DNA of 64,000 bases from contig QIAA01000052.1 of assembly GCA_003224905.1 (NCBI GenBank), forward strand, positions 26,828 to 90,827. Direction: 5' to 3'. Below, in pieces: positions 26,232-35,800 of this stretch. The DNA is from Acidobacteriota bacterium (GTDB lineage: Bacteria; Acidobacteriota; Terriglobia; Terriglobales; Acidobacteriaceae). The first letter of the stretch is position 1; each line of letters begins with the position of its first letter. The translations under genes were made by a program, and so were the position numbers. The notes beneath the pieces were generated by a model. That model was not told the DNA's origin. It searched no databases and saw only the letters and a list, made by a program, of their open reading frames with translations.

Positions 26232-26657
26232 ATGAATCACCACACGGGAATCAAGGCCCTCGCTGGTTTCATGGGCGTTTACCATGTTTTGATGGGGGTC
26301 TTCGGGATCGCGTCGGGATCCATGGCAGCGTGGGCGGCGCACGCGCTCTGGCACGCCAACGTCAATGTTGACGCGCAGTTCACATACCTGGCTAAGTTTC
26401 TAGGAGCGTACGTCGTTGGGTTTGGTGTCATGCTGCTGTTTATTGCTAAGGACCCGGTCCGTTACGGCGCGCTCGTTTACCCCGCCATTGTCGTCGGCTT
26501 ATTGCGAATTGCCGAAAGGCTGGTCTTCGCCAGTGAATTGAAGAGTGCATTTGGGATCGGAATGGACCGCACCATCGGGACCATCATCGTAGTGGGCGCA
26601 CTCAACCTTGGATTATTTCTATTGAGACCTCGTGAGACACATTGGTCAGCGAAGTAG
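26232..26657 (+). CDS. Small four-TM membrane protein, function unknown
   Basis: This 141-residue protein has four hydrophobic helices. GGAGGAGGG just upstream of the ATG at 26232 is a strong ribosome binding site. It lies 96 bases beyond the hydroxylase gene on the same strand and may be the last gene of the cluster. No motif suggests a function. Confidence 0.65.
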   Translation: MNHHTGIKALAGFMGVYHVLMGVFGIASGSMAAWAAHALWHANVNVDAQFTYLAKFLGAYVVGFGVMLLFIAKDPVRYGALVYPAIVVGLLRIAERLVFASELKSAFGIGMDRTIGTIIVVGALNLGLFLLRPRETHWSAK

Positions 26658-26899
26658 TTATGGCAGCGCCCAATTGCTGGAAGAAGAGACGCGATCTACG
26701 AGCCCTCAGGTTGTTTGCTCCACCAGCGTAGAGCACTGCCGCGCACGAAGACGGAATCAAAGACTATCCGTAATGAAGTGAGCGTATGGCAATCCCTCCA
26801 TGGCGGCAAGCCGTTCTTCGTCGCCCGCCCGGAATCGATAATCTTCTCGACGCCGTGCGATCGTCCTGTCGAATTTGCAGGAGAACAGCTGCTGACGGG
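26658..26899. other. Convergent intergenic region, no gene seen
   Basis: The end of the plus-strand cluster and the end of the minus-strand secreted-protein gene face each other here. Short frames exist but lack starts or motifs. Confidence 0.4.
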
Positions 26900-26928
26900 G
26901 ATTTAAAAGGAGGGACCGGGTCCCTCCT
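26900..26928 (-). terminator. Intrinsic terminator of the minus-strand secreted-protein gene
   Basis: A perfect 9-bp stem AGGAGGGAC/GTCCCTCCT with loop CGG occupies 26908-26928. On the minus strand it is followed by TTTTAAAT (26907-26900). It is placed 48 bases after the stop codon at 26977, as a Rho-independent terminator should be. Confidence 0.8.
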
Positions 26929-26976
26929 GATCTTCCGCTTGCCGCCATCACTCGGCTTAGGATTCGGCCCTAATTC

Positions 26977-28197
26977 TCATTGCACTGTCACCGTCACGGA
27001 AGCGGTCGTACGCCCGAATTGATTGGTTGAATACAACGTGTATGTTGTCGTGGCCGATGGCATGACCAAGGTGCTGGTGCCGCGTACAGGCCCGGCCTGC
27101 GGATTAATTATGTTGTAAACGCTATTCGACACACTCCAGTTCAAGGTTACAGGTTGCCCAGACATGACCGTGGTTGGATTGGCAGAGAAGCTACTGATCG
27201 TCGGTGAAGGTCCAGTCGGTACGTTTGTGGGGGTAAAAATCGTGCCCGTCTGTACCACTTCGAAGTTGGAAGCTGTAATCTGCTTCAGCAGGTTCAGATT
27301 GTTGTTATTCCAGCGATTGTCCGGGACGCCACTGATGAAAATACCGCTGCCATTGTCCGCGAGGATCAAGCCATACTTCTTCATGGCAGTCAGGATCACC
27401 TGATCATCGGCGGGATAACCGGAAATATTGAAGCTGGCTTTGAGGCGAAGCCGAAGACCCATTGGCGGAGCATTCGGATCAGTTGTTGTCGATGCCCAGT
27501 GTGTCGCAGGCAAGACGTACGCCCGCTGTGTGGTGGGCACTGTGAATCGCAAAGCGTGATTGATCGTGCCCGCAGCGACCTCATCGTATCTTGCCAGGCC
27601 GGGGAAGATCGGCAATCCGGCCGCATCAGCCGACGTCCAAGTATACGGGCGCTGCTCATTGACGGTCATGTCCCAGATGGCGGTTGCGTCGGCGCTCCAC
27701 TTTCCACTCTTCAGCGTCGCTTTATAGAGTTCATATAGCCAACAGCCATCTTTTTCGAGGACGAGAACATGGCGGTCTCCGTTGCCGGGTTTCGGATAGC
27801 CTTCAATGAGCGCATTGGAGGGGATGGGTTCCGGCCCAGGATCGCTTTCATCGAAAAAGGCGCCAAGTGTGACTGCCACTTTAGGCTGGGTTCCCGCCAC
27901 AATCTGATACGGAATACCGATGGTCTGATTGTGAAAGGTGCCGGCTCCGAAGTCGGGATGAAGCGTAACGGTGGACCCTATGAAGTTGATGTAATTCGCC
28001 GAATTGGGATCGACAGGGGCGTTGGATATGTCCGTATTCCACAAACTGGTGGACTGAAACGGTACAAACCCATTTAGGCTTGCGCCCTGGCCGAGGCTCA
28101 TTCCGCTGCAGGTTCCGGCCTGTGAAAATGCAGTCCCGCAAAGCACAATCAGAGTGGCGAATGTGAGGGCAAACGAGTGGTTCAGGTTGGGTCGCAT
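26977..28197 (-). CDS. Secreted protein with C-terminal Ig-like domain
   Basis: This 406-residue protein has a signal peptide (basic start, hydrophobic core, cleavage near S-Q-A at about residue 26). A globular Trp/Tyr-rich domain of about 290 residues follows, then a C-terminal Ig-like domain beginning with P-T-I-S-S-F-S-A-N-P. AAGGAGA immediately before the ATG at 28197 fixes the start. The middle domain has no motif I can name; it could be a carbohydrate-related or calcium-binding domain. It has its own terminator, so it is probably monocistronic. Confidence 0.8.
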   Translation of the reverse strand: MRPNLNHSFALTFATLIVLCGTAFSQAGTCSGMSLGQGASLNGFVPFQSTSLWNTDISNAPVDPNSANYINFIGSTVTLHPDFGAGTFHNQTIGIPYQIVAGTQPKVAVTLGAFFDESDPGPEPIPSNALIEGYPKPGNGDRHVLVLEKDGCWLYELYKATLKSGKWSADATAIWDMTVNEQRPYTWTSADAAGLPIFPGLARYDEVAAGTINHALRFTVPTTQRAYVLPATHWASTTTDPNAPPMGLRLRLKASFNISGYPADDQVILTAMKKYGLILADNGSGIFISGVPDNRWNNNNLNLLKQITASNFEVVQTGTIFTPTNVPTGPSPTISSFSANPTTVMSGQPVTLNWSVSNSVYNIINPQAGPVRGTSTLVMPSATTTYTLYSTNQFGRTTASVTVTVQ

Positions 28198-28345
28198 ATG
28201 TCTCCTTCGAAAGGCTGCTGAGCAGCAGTTTGGGGGTTGACTGTTGCGCTCCCGGAGTTTTGGGTCGGCGCAAGAAGTAAGAGACGAGATGGCGTGCCCC
28301 AAATACGCGAGTCAGACTCGAATGATGCCCAACGTGATGACAAGT

Positions 28346-29056
28346 TCATTGTTTATCTTTAACGAGTTTCAGTAGACCAAAGCGCTCCGGCACGTGAAAG
28401 CTGTCGCTCATCGGAGACTGCCAGGTGACCTGCTGCGTTTGCGGAAGCGGTCCCTGGCTCCGAAAGAGATTTGCCCGCAGGAGATTGCCCGGCGCTGGCG
28501 GGTGGTGATCGATCGCGGAGTATGGGATTCGCATTGCGCCGTACCAAACGTGTGCGGCCCGATCGATACGGGCAGAGACTTCGAATCCCGAGTTCCAGGT
28601 CCAGCCACCTTCGTGATGCGGATTGTGGAGGTCGATATCGAGATCAATCCATTCGCCTTGCGGCGAGATCTCGAATTCCTTGTAGCGCTTGATATCTTTG
28701 AAGTCTGAGCCGACGAATACTTCGGCCACATCCCAATTCCAGAGCTGGTTGGTTTCTTTCAATGTTTGCGGGTCGGGTTTCAGGTTGGGCTGCTGGTAAG
28801 GGCACACAAACAAGAAATAGAGATTCTTGTCGGTCCAGCGCGTACGCACCTCGGTCCGATACTCCGAAACGCGGTTGCCGTGAGCATCCACTTCCATGTA
28901 CACAGGGCGGGCGGCACGCCAGAATTGGGAAGCCGGGTTGGTGTCGAGAACGGAATCTTGCGCGGCTCGTGTGATCTCAATGACGGGGATATCAGCGGCC
29001 ATCGTAACGGCGGAGTACACGAGCACGAAAATCAAACTCTTAACCGAGCCATTCAT
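28346..29056 (-). CDS. Secreted CBM9-like (carbohydrate-binding) domain protein
   Basis: This 236-residue exported protein has a short signal peptide followed by a beta-rich domain with several conserved patterns: W-x-D-K-N-L-Y-F-L-F, W-D-V-A-E-V-F-V-G, Y-K-E-F-E-I-S-P-Q-G-E-W-I-D, and a later M-R-I-P-Y-S-A-I. These are features of the family-9 carbohydrate-binding-like sandwich found in many environmental bacteria. The ATG at 29056 is preceded by AAGGAG. It could bind sugars at the cell surface. It is divergent from nothing obvious and stands alone. Confidence 0.78.
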   Translation of the reverse strand: MNGSVKSLIFVLVYSAVTMAADIPVIEITRAAQDSVLDTNPASQFWRAARPVYMEVDAHGNRVSEYRTEVRTRWTDKNLYFLFVCPYQQPNLKPDPQTLKETNQLWNWDVAEVFVGSDFKDIKRYKEFEISPQGEWIDLDIDLHNPHHEGGWTWNSGFEVSARIDRAAHVWYGAMRIPYSAIDHHPPAPGNLLRANLFRSQGPLPQTQQVTWQSPMSDSFHVPERFGLLKLVKDKQ

Positions 29057-29186
29057 CCAGATGCTCCTTAACAAAGTTGTCACTTTGTAAGTGCGGATAT
29101 AGGTTGCAGAACCGGTCTATTTCATACATCGCTGTTGGGCCTCGACAGCCGCTCTTCCGGTTCCCGGACGGTGCTGATACTTGTCA

Positions 29187-30017
29187 TTAGCCGAGCTCAA
29201 AACCTGCGATCGCGTACACCAAGTCATCACGTCCGTGCAAAGGTTTGCCGCGCGCCATGCGCGTCAAACTGCGCTGCCGCGTGAATCCCAGTTCTGAAGC
29301 AATTGCCACTGCATGCCTGTTCGCAGGCAGTAAATCCCACGACCAGCTGACGTGAGCCTCATTGATCGCTCGTGTGATGACGTTGCGCCCCGCCACCGGA
29401 TCAGAGGACACACAAGGCCCGAGATATGCGGTCGTGCGTCCAGATCTCACGAGCAAGTAACCGTTGGAGTCTGAATAGGTGTTGCTTCGGTGCGTTAAGT
29501 TTTGAAGCAGAGTCGAGCGATCCACCCCAAACGCCTTAGAGTCGCAGTCGAGTACATGTTTGGGAAGCGGTTGGTGATCGAAAATTATTTGCGATTCCGT
29601 AGAACCCGGCCGCAACCAGCGTTCGATTGGTTGTTCGGCTTGGAACCCAAAGGCTTCGTAGAGTGGACGTCCCTGATCGGTTGCGTCCAGCTTGATGGTT
29701 TCTATTTCCAGCGAATCGGCGTGTTGCAGCGCAGCAGCAAGCAGGCGGCGCGCGAAGCCCCGGCCGCGATACTTCGCTCTTGTCAGAACCATCCCAATCC
29801 ATGCGAGCCGCCGCTGATAGCACAACAGAGTCGTCGTGGAAACAAGTTGGCCGTCTGCTTCAAGGGCGAAGCAGCCATCCGGCGTGAGATCCATCAGCAT
29901 CTCCCAGTCTTCTGCAGTCTGGTTCCACCCGGCCGCACTGGAGAGTTCAACACCCTCCTTAAGATCATCCGGTCGCAGCAGCCGCTGTTGCCCGGTCGAA
30001 CTGTGCGATATTTGCAT
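29187..30017 (-). CDS. GNAT-family acetyltransferase with second C-terminal domain
   Basis: This 276-residue protein has a clear GNAT domain in residues 10-140, with the acetyl-CoA loop V-L-T-R-A-K-Y-R-G-R-G-F-A-R-R-L-L. A second domain of about 120 residues follows that resembles the YitH-type (Acetyltransf_18) domain found behind GNATs. The substrate is unknown. It starts 2 bases after the stop of the hydroxyacid dehydrogenase gene and is evidently co-transcribed. Confidence 0.85.
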   Translation of the reverse strand: MQISHSSTGQQRLLRPDDLKEGVELSSAAGWNQTAEDWEMLMDLTPDGCFALEADGQLVSTTTLLCYQRRLAWIGMVLTRAKYRGRGFARRLLAAALQHADSLEIETIKLDATDQGRPLYEAFGFQAEQPIERWLRPGSTESQIIFDHQPLPKHVLDCDSKAFGVDRSTLLQNLTHRSNTYSDSNGYLLVRSGRTTAYLGPCVSSDPVAGRNVITRAINEAHVSWSWDLLPANRHAVAIASELGFTRQRSLTRMARGKPLHGRDDLVYAIAGFELG

Positions 30018-30019
30018 GC

Positions 30020-31042
30020 TCAGGTCATCCGCTGCAGCATCTGCCTGGTGACTCGATTCACTACGGGCTTACCTTGGAAGAAATTTTCGAGATCATCCAT
30101 CACAGTCTCAGCCATCTGTCGTCGAACCTGACGGCTGCCTCCGGCGACGTGTGGCGTGACAACCGCTCCGGGCAAATTGCGCAAGGGATGATTCACTGGA
30201 AGCGGCTCGATTGGATCGGTAACATCAAGGGCACACCGCAGGCGCTTTTTCCGAACTTCCTGGGTAAGAGCCGCCAGGTCCAGGAGGCCGCCCCGCGCGA
30301 TGTTGATCACCACGGCTCCGTCAGGCAGCAGTGACAAAGCTTTGCGGCTCAGCAGACCGCGAGTGCGCTCTGTCAGCGCTGCGGTTAAAACGAGAAGCTG
30401 TGCCCGTCGCAACAAAGGCTTCAGGTCTCGAAAAACTACCGGATATTGCCTGCTGAGTGTTCTCGGCGCAAACGGGTCGTAAACAATCCAGGTGAGATCG
30501 AAACCGCGAAGTAAATCCACCAGCGCACGTCCTACTCGGCCGAAGCCGATCATGGCAACTTCGCGACCTGCTATATGGTCCACCGTGCCATTCTTGTGAA
30601 CATCTGAGTACACACGGTTTGAGGCCTTGCGAAGTTCGTTGCGATAGTGGTCGACATCGCGCGCACAGTAAATAAGGAATGCTGCGCCCAACTCAGCGGT
30701 GGCACGAGCCATTGGATCGGCTGCATTCGTAATTGTCAATTTGTCGAACAATCGAGAGGCGAAGCGTGACTTCACCTCTCCTCCGCAGTGCGCAATGATG
30801 CGCAACCTGGGAGCAGTTCGAAGCAAATCTTCGCCAAAGTATGGGCTGTCCCAGGAGGTCACCAGAGCGTCAACGGTAGCGAGCCTACGGTTGAACATCA
30901 CGCCGGAGCTGCGGGCGCCGTCTCTTTCCCAGGAACACAAGCAGCTCAAGCGCGCTTCTTGAGCCGGCGAAAAGAAAGAGGCAAATAACTCCGGTCCAGC
31001 GGAAACCAGGAGTCGGGGACGCATCGGCAGACAGTTTAACAT
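30020..31042 (-). CDS. D-isomer-specific 2-hydroxyacid dehydrogenase
   Basis: This 340-residue NAD-dependent dehydrogenase has a Rossmann motif M-I-G-F-G-R-V-G-R-A with a downstream acidic residue (V-Y-D-P). It also has the family's N-I-A-R-G-G-L-L-D and H-V-A-G-G segments that carry catalytic Arg and His. Family members reduce 2-oxo acids such as hydroxypyruvate or 2-oxosugars. The start could be the ATG at 31042 or, six codons in, at 31024. The gene is divergent from the symporter across about 80-100 bases. Confidence 0.9.
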   Translation of the reverse strand: MLNCLPMRPRLLVSAGPELFASFFSPAQEARLSCLCSWERDGARSSGVMFNRRLATVDALVTSWDSPYFGEDLLRTAPRLRIIAHCGGEVKSRFASRLFDKLTITNAADPMARATAELGAAFLIYCARDVDHYRNELRKASNRVYSDVHKNGTVDHIAGREVAMIGFGRVGRALVDLLRGFDLTWIVYDPFAPRTLSRQYPVVFRDLKPLLRRAQLLVLTAALTERTRGLLSRKALSLLPDGAVVINIARGGLLDLAALTQEVRKKRLRCALDVTDPIEPLPVNHPLRNLPGAVVTPHVAGGSRQVRRQMAETVMDDLENFFQGKPVVNRVTRQMLQRMT

Positions 31043-31120
31043 CCAGTGGGGATCGAATGGTTGTGATTATTTACTATTAGCTTCCAATTGCCCGGAAAAG
31101 ACAGTATAAGAAACCCAGAA

Positions 31121-32689
31121 ATGCGTGGCGCAAATCTCATCGACTATTCAGTGATCGGAATTTACGGCCTGCTGATGGTCGTGGTCGGCCTGTACTTAAT
31201 GCGGTTCAACCGCGGAGCGGCAGAGTATTTCCGCGGCGGCAGCCGAATTCCGTGGCTGGTGGCCGGCTTGAGCTGTTTCATGTCTGGATTCAGTGCCTGG
31301 ACTTTTACAGGTGCGGCCGGAGTGGCATACCGGGCGGGGATTGCGGCGACAGGACTTTATATCGGCAATGCTGCCAGCTTCTTGCTGGGATATTTCATCT
31401 TTGCGGCTCGCTGGCGCCGCAGCCGCATCACCACGGTGATGGAGTACCTCTCAGACCGCTACAATCCGGCAACACACCAGACATTTTCCTGGGTCACCAT
31501 TTGTTTTCAGCTCTTCACTAGCGCCAGCACGTTGTACGGATTAAGCCTGTTCATCTCGTCCGCCTGTGGGTTTCCCGTGAACTGGACCATTATCGGCGCC
31601 GGCGGGCTCATCATCTTTTATTGCGTCATCGGCGGATTGTGGGCAGTTGTGGTTACGGACTTCTTGCAGGCTTCGATTCTGATGCCGTTCTGCCTGGTGC
31701 TCGTCATTACTTCGCTGGCGAGGGTAGGCGGAGTGAGCGGACTTCTACATTCACTTCCAGCCGAAATGAAGACGTTGCACTTCTCAGGAGAATTCGGCTG
31801 GGTGTACCTGATTTCGTGGACCATTATGGTTTCTTTCGGTTACAACACCAGCGCTATGGCACAGCGCTATTTCAGCGTGGACGATGAACGGTCGGCGCGC
31901 AAAGTGGCGCTACTCTGCTGTGGCCTGTTTTTTGTCGGTGCGTTTCTTTGGTTTGTTCCGCCGATGGCTATGCGCGTGGTATATCCCGATCTGCGCGCGA
32001 TCTGGCCTACGCTTGCCAATCCGAGTGAAGCCTCTTACGCAGTGGCGAGTCTGACTCTGCTTCCACATGGGCTGATCGGCATAATGCTGGCGGCAATGTT
32101 CAGTGCCACGATGGCCAATCTTTCCGCGCAATTCAATCTGAAGTCGGCAATTCTTTCTAAAGATGTTTATCAGTCACTCATCCGAAAAAGCGCGACCGAC
32201 GGTGAACTGCTGCTTGTGGGCTGGATCAATACCTTCTTGATTGGGGGTACCACTACTGCCATTGCAGCTCTCATGGCTGCCAGTGGGAAGAGCGTGTTTC
32301 AAATCATGCTCACCTTCAACACCTTGATCTCCCTTGCTTATGGGCCGCCAGCGCTGCTGGGGCTGGTGATCCGCCGCACTCCTCGATGGTCGGGCCTGGC
32401 TTCGTTTATGACCGGACTGGTACTGGGAATTCTCGGAGCTTTCGTTTTTCATTGGTCACTGATCCAGCAGGTCGCCATCATTATTCCATCCTCGTTCGGT
32501 GTGTTTTTCCTGAGCGGATTGTTTGATCGAGGAGACAGTCCGGGCCGGGCGCGTTTGTTCAAGAATCTCAATACGCCAGTCGATATTGGAGTGGAGTTGA
32601 AAGATTCGCTGATTTTACGGTTCAAGTATTCCGGTTTCTTAGCCGTGCGATTGCGTGTATTGGATTGCTCAGCCTGCTACTGCTGCTGA
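31121..32689 (+). CDS. SSS-family sodium:solute symporter, C-terminus frameshifted
   Basis: This protein of about 522 residues has the twelve or so hydrophobic helices of the Na+/solute symporter family and the N-terminal Y-F-R-G-G-S-R-I-P-W-x-V-A-G-L-S region. Substrates are usually sugars, sialic acid or carboxylates. The ATG at 31121 is used; a TTG at 31088 is an alternative. The final 20 residues are polar and Cys-rich and unlike the family. The next frame over encodes a membrane helix and basic tail that would restore a normal ending, so the gene seems to have lost one base near 32605-32620. Confidence 0.85.
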   Translation: MRGANLIDYSVIGIYGLLMVVVGLYLMRFNRGAAEYFRGGSRIPWLVAGLSCFMSGFSAWTFTGAAGVAYRAGIAATGLYIGNAASFLLGYFIFAARWRRSRITTVMEYLSDRYNPATHQTFSWVTICFQLFTSASTLYGLSLFISSACGFPVNWTIIGAGGLIIFYCVIGGLWAVVVTDFLQASILMPFCLVLVITSLARVGGVSGLLHSLPAEMKTLHFSGEFGWVYLISWTIMVSFGYNTSAMAQRYFSVDDERSARKVALLCCGLFFVGAFLWFVPPMAMRVVYPDLRAIWPTLANPSEASYAVASLTLLPHGLIGIMLAAMFSATMANLSAQFNLKSAILSKDVYQSLIRKSATDGELLLVGWINTFLIGGTTTAIAALMAASGKSVFQIMLTFNTLISLAYGPPALLGLVIRRTPRWSGLASFMTGLVLGILGAFVFHWSLIQQVAIIIPSSFGVFFLSGLFDRGDSPGRARLFKNLNTPVDIGVELKDSLILRFKYSGFLAVRLRVLDCSACYCC

Positions 32690-32847
32690 CTGCTCCGGCA
32701 TCCGAGCGAGGCACAATTCTCTGGTTCGCGGGTCTTACAATCACGATCAGTTTAGCGCTGTGGCTCGTACGACGAACCGCGCGCAGGCAGGCAAATCTGT
32801 CGAAGGAGTACACAGAACGCCTGCCGATTCCATCGCGGCAGACTTGA
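32617..32847 (+). pseudogene. Out-of-frame C-terminal segment of the SSS symporter
   Basis: In the frame starting with codons at positions equal to 1 modulo 3, residues from about 32617 to a TGA at 32845-32847 form two hydrophobic helices joined by a short polar loop and a basic tail. That is what the last helices of this symporter family look like. The upstream gene leaves this frame near 32605. It is either a one-base deletion in this strain, a sequencing error, or a real programmed shift; no classic slippery heptamer was recognised. Confidence 0.6.
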
Positions 32848-32850
32848 GAA

Positions 32851-35800
32851 TTAGTGCGCACTTTCTGAGAGTGCGAGTCTGGTGAGGTGGTAAGTCAGCA
32901 TCTGATCAGGGAAGAGGAGAGCGTCATGGAAATCCTCTTCCGCCTGTTGAGAATTGCCTACCGCTCGATTCAGCATGGCGGTGTTGTACAACCACCACCC
33001 GGTTCGCGAACTGATTTCGCTGGTGCTTTTAGCGTGTTGAAGGACAGATTCGAGCTTTTGTTTCCCGGAATTCAATTCGAAGCCGGGCAATTCCTGGGCG
33101 GCTTTCCAAGCCCAAACAGCGTCTTCAAGACTGGACCTCCCCGCCGCGCTCTCAAAGCTAGCGTGCGCCTTATCGGACTGGTTGCATCTCTTATATAACG
33201 TTCCGAGCAGATAATGGATTCTCGCCGAGCGCAGCAGCGGCTCCAGGCCATCATGCGTAAAAGCTAAATCGGCAACTTGATCTCCAAGATGATCAGCCGC
33301 GGAGACCGCGTCGCCACACTGGCCGTTTTTCGCCGCTAAGTTTGCCCGCTGTAAGCGCACTTCGAGCCAGACTTGGCGGACGTTTGTGCCGCCTTCCTCG
33401 CGCTGAAAGAATCGGTTGTGAAACAAGGCGATGGCTTTGTCGTAATCCCCCGCCTCGGCCAGACTGAGAATCAGCTCATAGACCAGGTGCGAGGGCATCT
33501 GCGCGCGATCGGGATAGCGCTCGAGCGCGGCCACGCGTTCTCTCGCAGGCCGGCGCAAAATACTCAGAGCTTCATCAATGCCCGTGTACAGTTGCACGTT
33601 GGCCGGATCAGTCTGTAAGCCTTCCTGAAATATGGCCAGCGCCTGCTCGGGATCGTTTTTCACATGCAATAGAGCACGCCCCATGCTGGCGTGCAAGACG
33701 GGAATTTGCCGATTCAACTTGCGTGCCTGTGCCCACTGGTCGAGAGCATCCTCTGTAAGGCCGCGCGAAAAATACAGAGTTCCCAGCAGGTAATGGGCGC
33801 TGGCATCCTGAGGGTTGGCACGCAACGCGGCGTTCAACACCTCCACTTCTTCCGGACGGCTGGGAAACACGTAAGCGGTGGAGAGTTTTGAAGCCGCATT
33901 GAAATCCTCTGAGCCGCGCTGGCGCAGTTTTTCCAGGCAATATCCGCGGAAGTAAGCGACCATCGGATGTTTCTGGGGAGGAAGAACACCGGGCTCGCTT
34001 TGGTCCCCCACGGGAGCGGGGTAGTCGCGCGAGAGCACCTCGAGCGCACGGGAGTACAGCCCGAGCCTCATGTACTCGGATGCGACATTCAAAACACGTT
34101 CCGCATCGTTGCCGAGATGATGTAAATCTGGTTTTCCCACTTGTTCGAGCAGGAAATACTGCTGTGGGAATCGAGCCAGCAATTCCTGAGCTAGCTTCTG
34201 CGGTTGCTCTCCCTGGCCTTCAGCCCGCAGGATTGTCGCCAACTCCTCGGAGGTTCGAAGATCGTCGGGTGCCGCTCTCCGCGCTTCTTGCAGGTAACTT
34301 TCTGCCTGCTTCAGATTGCCTTCGCGCGCCGAAAGCTCGGCAAGGCGGACACCACCAACGGCACGGAACTCTGGCATGCGGTACGCGGATTCATAGGCTT
34401 CGCGAGCTTCGCGCGTTTTGCCAAGACCGTCGTAGGAAGCACCCAAGTAGTACGAAACCTCAGGGTCGGAAGTGTCGCGAGCATGAACCGGCTCGAGATA
34501 GTCTTGTGCTTCATTGAAGCGGAGCAGGCTCGCGCACAAGCGTCCGGCCGCTTTGCGAGCTTCGAGACTGTTAGGAAATTTCGCCAGGGTATCCTTGTAA
34601 CTCTGCAAAGCCTGAAGAAGCCTGCCATTTAGCTCATGGTCGTTACCGAGCTGGATCCAATCGTCTTCGGTTCGACGTTCCGGCTCAGGAACCTGATAAG
34701 AAACTTGTGGCCCGGTGTGAATTTCCGACACCGGTGTCCAGTCATATTCGTCCTCTTTGTGCCGCAGAAGCACGGTTCCCTTTGCGTCGCGGAGCTCAAA
34801 CGTATATTTCTGCTGTGGCTCCGCGCTCGGAACCTCATGCGACCACGTACGCTCCGGCGTCAGGTCACCCTTTGTGTCGAATACCTGCCGATCTCCGGAT
34901 AAAATGCGAACCGTAGCGCCCCGCACCGGCTGGTTCAAATTGAGCCGGACGAGCATCGTGTTCCCCTGACGGCTTAGGTTAACTACACCAGCCAGATTCG
35001 CCCGTGAGATTCCACCAATTTCGCGTACCGGCATCCAGTATTCCGAGAAACTGATCGTCTGCCGAGGCTCGAGAAAGGCGTAAGTTTCCTGATTGCGAAA
35101 CAATCCCGCCTGAACTTCCACATACGCGCTGTCATTGTCGGAAAGTGCTTTGCGCCAATCCAGGCCGTCCGCATCAACGCCCCAGGACCAGATTTTTTTC
35201 GCGGGTAGTTGCGCGTAATCGGCAAAGTGGACCGTGCCCGTGTTTGTGTGTGGATTCCACACCCCCACAAAAGGCTCGCGGCTGCCATGCACAAACAGCG
35301 ATACCGGTCCTTTTGTGTGATTCTTGATTATGCTGAGGTCGTTCCCGTCTGCTTCGATTGGCCACGGTTGTACATCGCGAAATCCGTGGCTCGCGGCGAA
35401 TCGCATCGGGTACTGAATTCGTGAGTCATCCCAGACCTGAATTCCGGCATTGTTCCACCAATAGAAGCGATGCCTTACGTCACTGCGATTGTTCAGTGTG
35501 ACTCGCTCTTCCAGAACGGTCGAAGCGGGACGAAGGATCAGTTCCACCGTCCACTGCATCCCGTACACGCGATCAACATTTCCTACCTGGACCGACGCGC
35601 TGCCGTCGTCCTTTTTTTCAATTGCGAAATCGACGGGAGAAGCAGTGACCCAATTGTGTGAAACCGGAAAGTTGAATTCGATTCCAAACGCAGCCCAAGC
35701 GCCGCGATAAGCCACGTCTGCCTTCTTGATGGAAGGATTTTCGTAAAAGATGGGCTTACTACTGATCTTGTCAGTGCAGCTATAGAGGTGCCCGCCGATA

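Noticed and set aside
32600..32620. Programmed -1 frameshift in the SSS gene
   Set aside because: No slippery heptamer or following stem-loop was seen; mutation or sequencing error is simpler.
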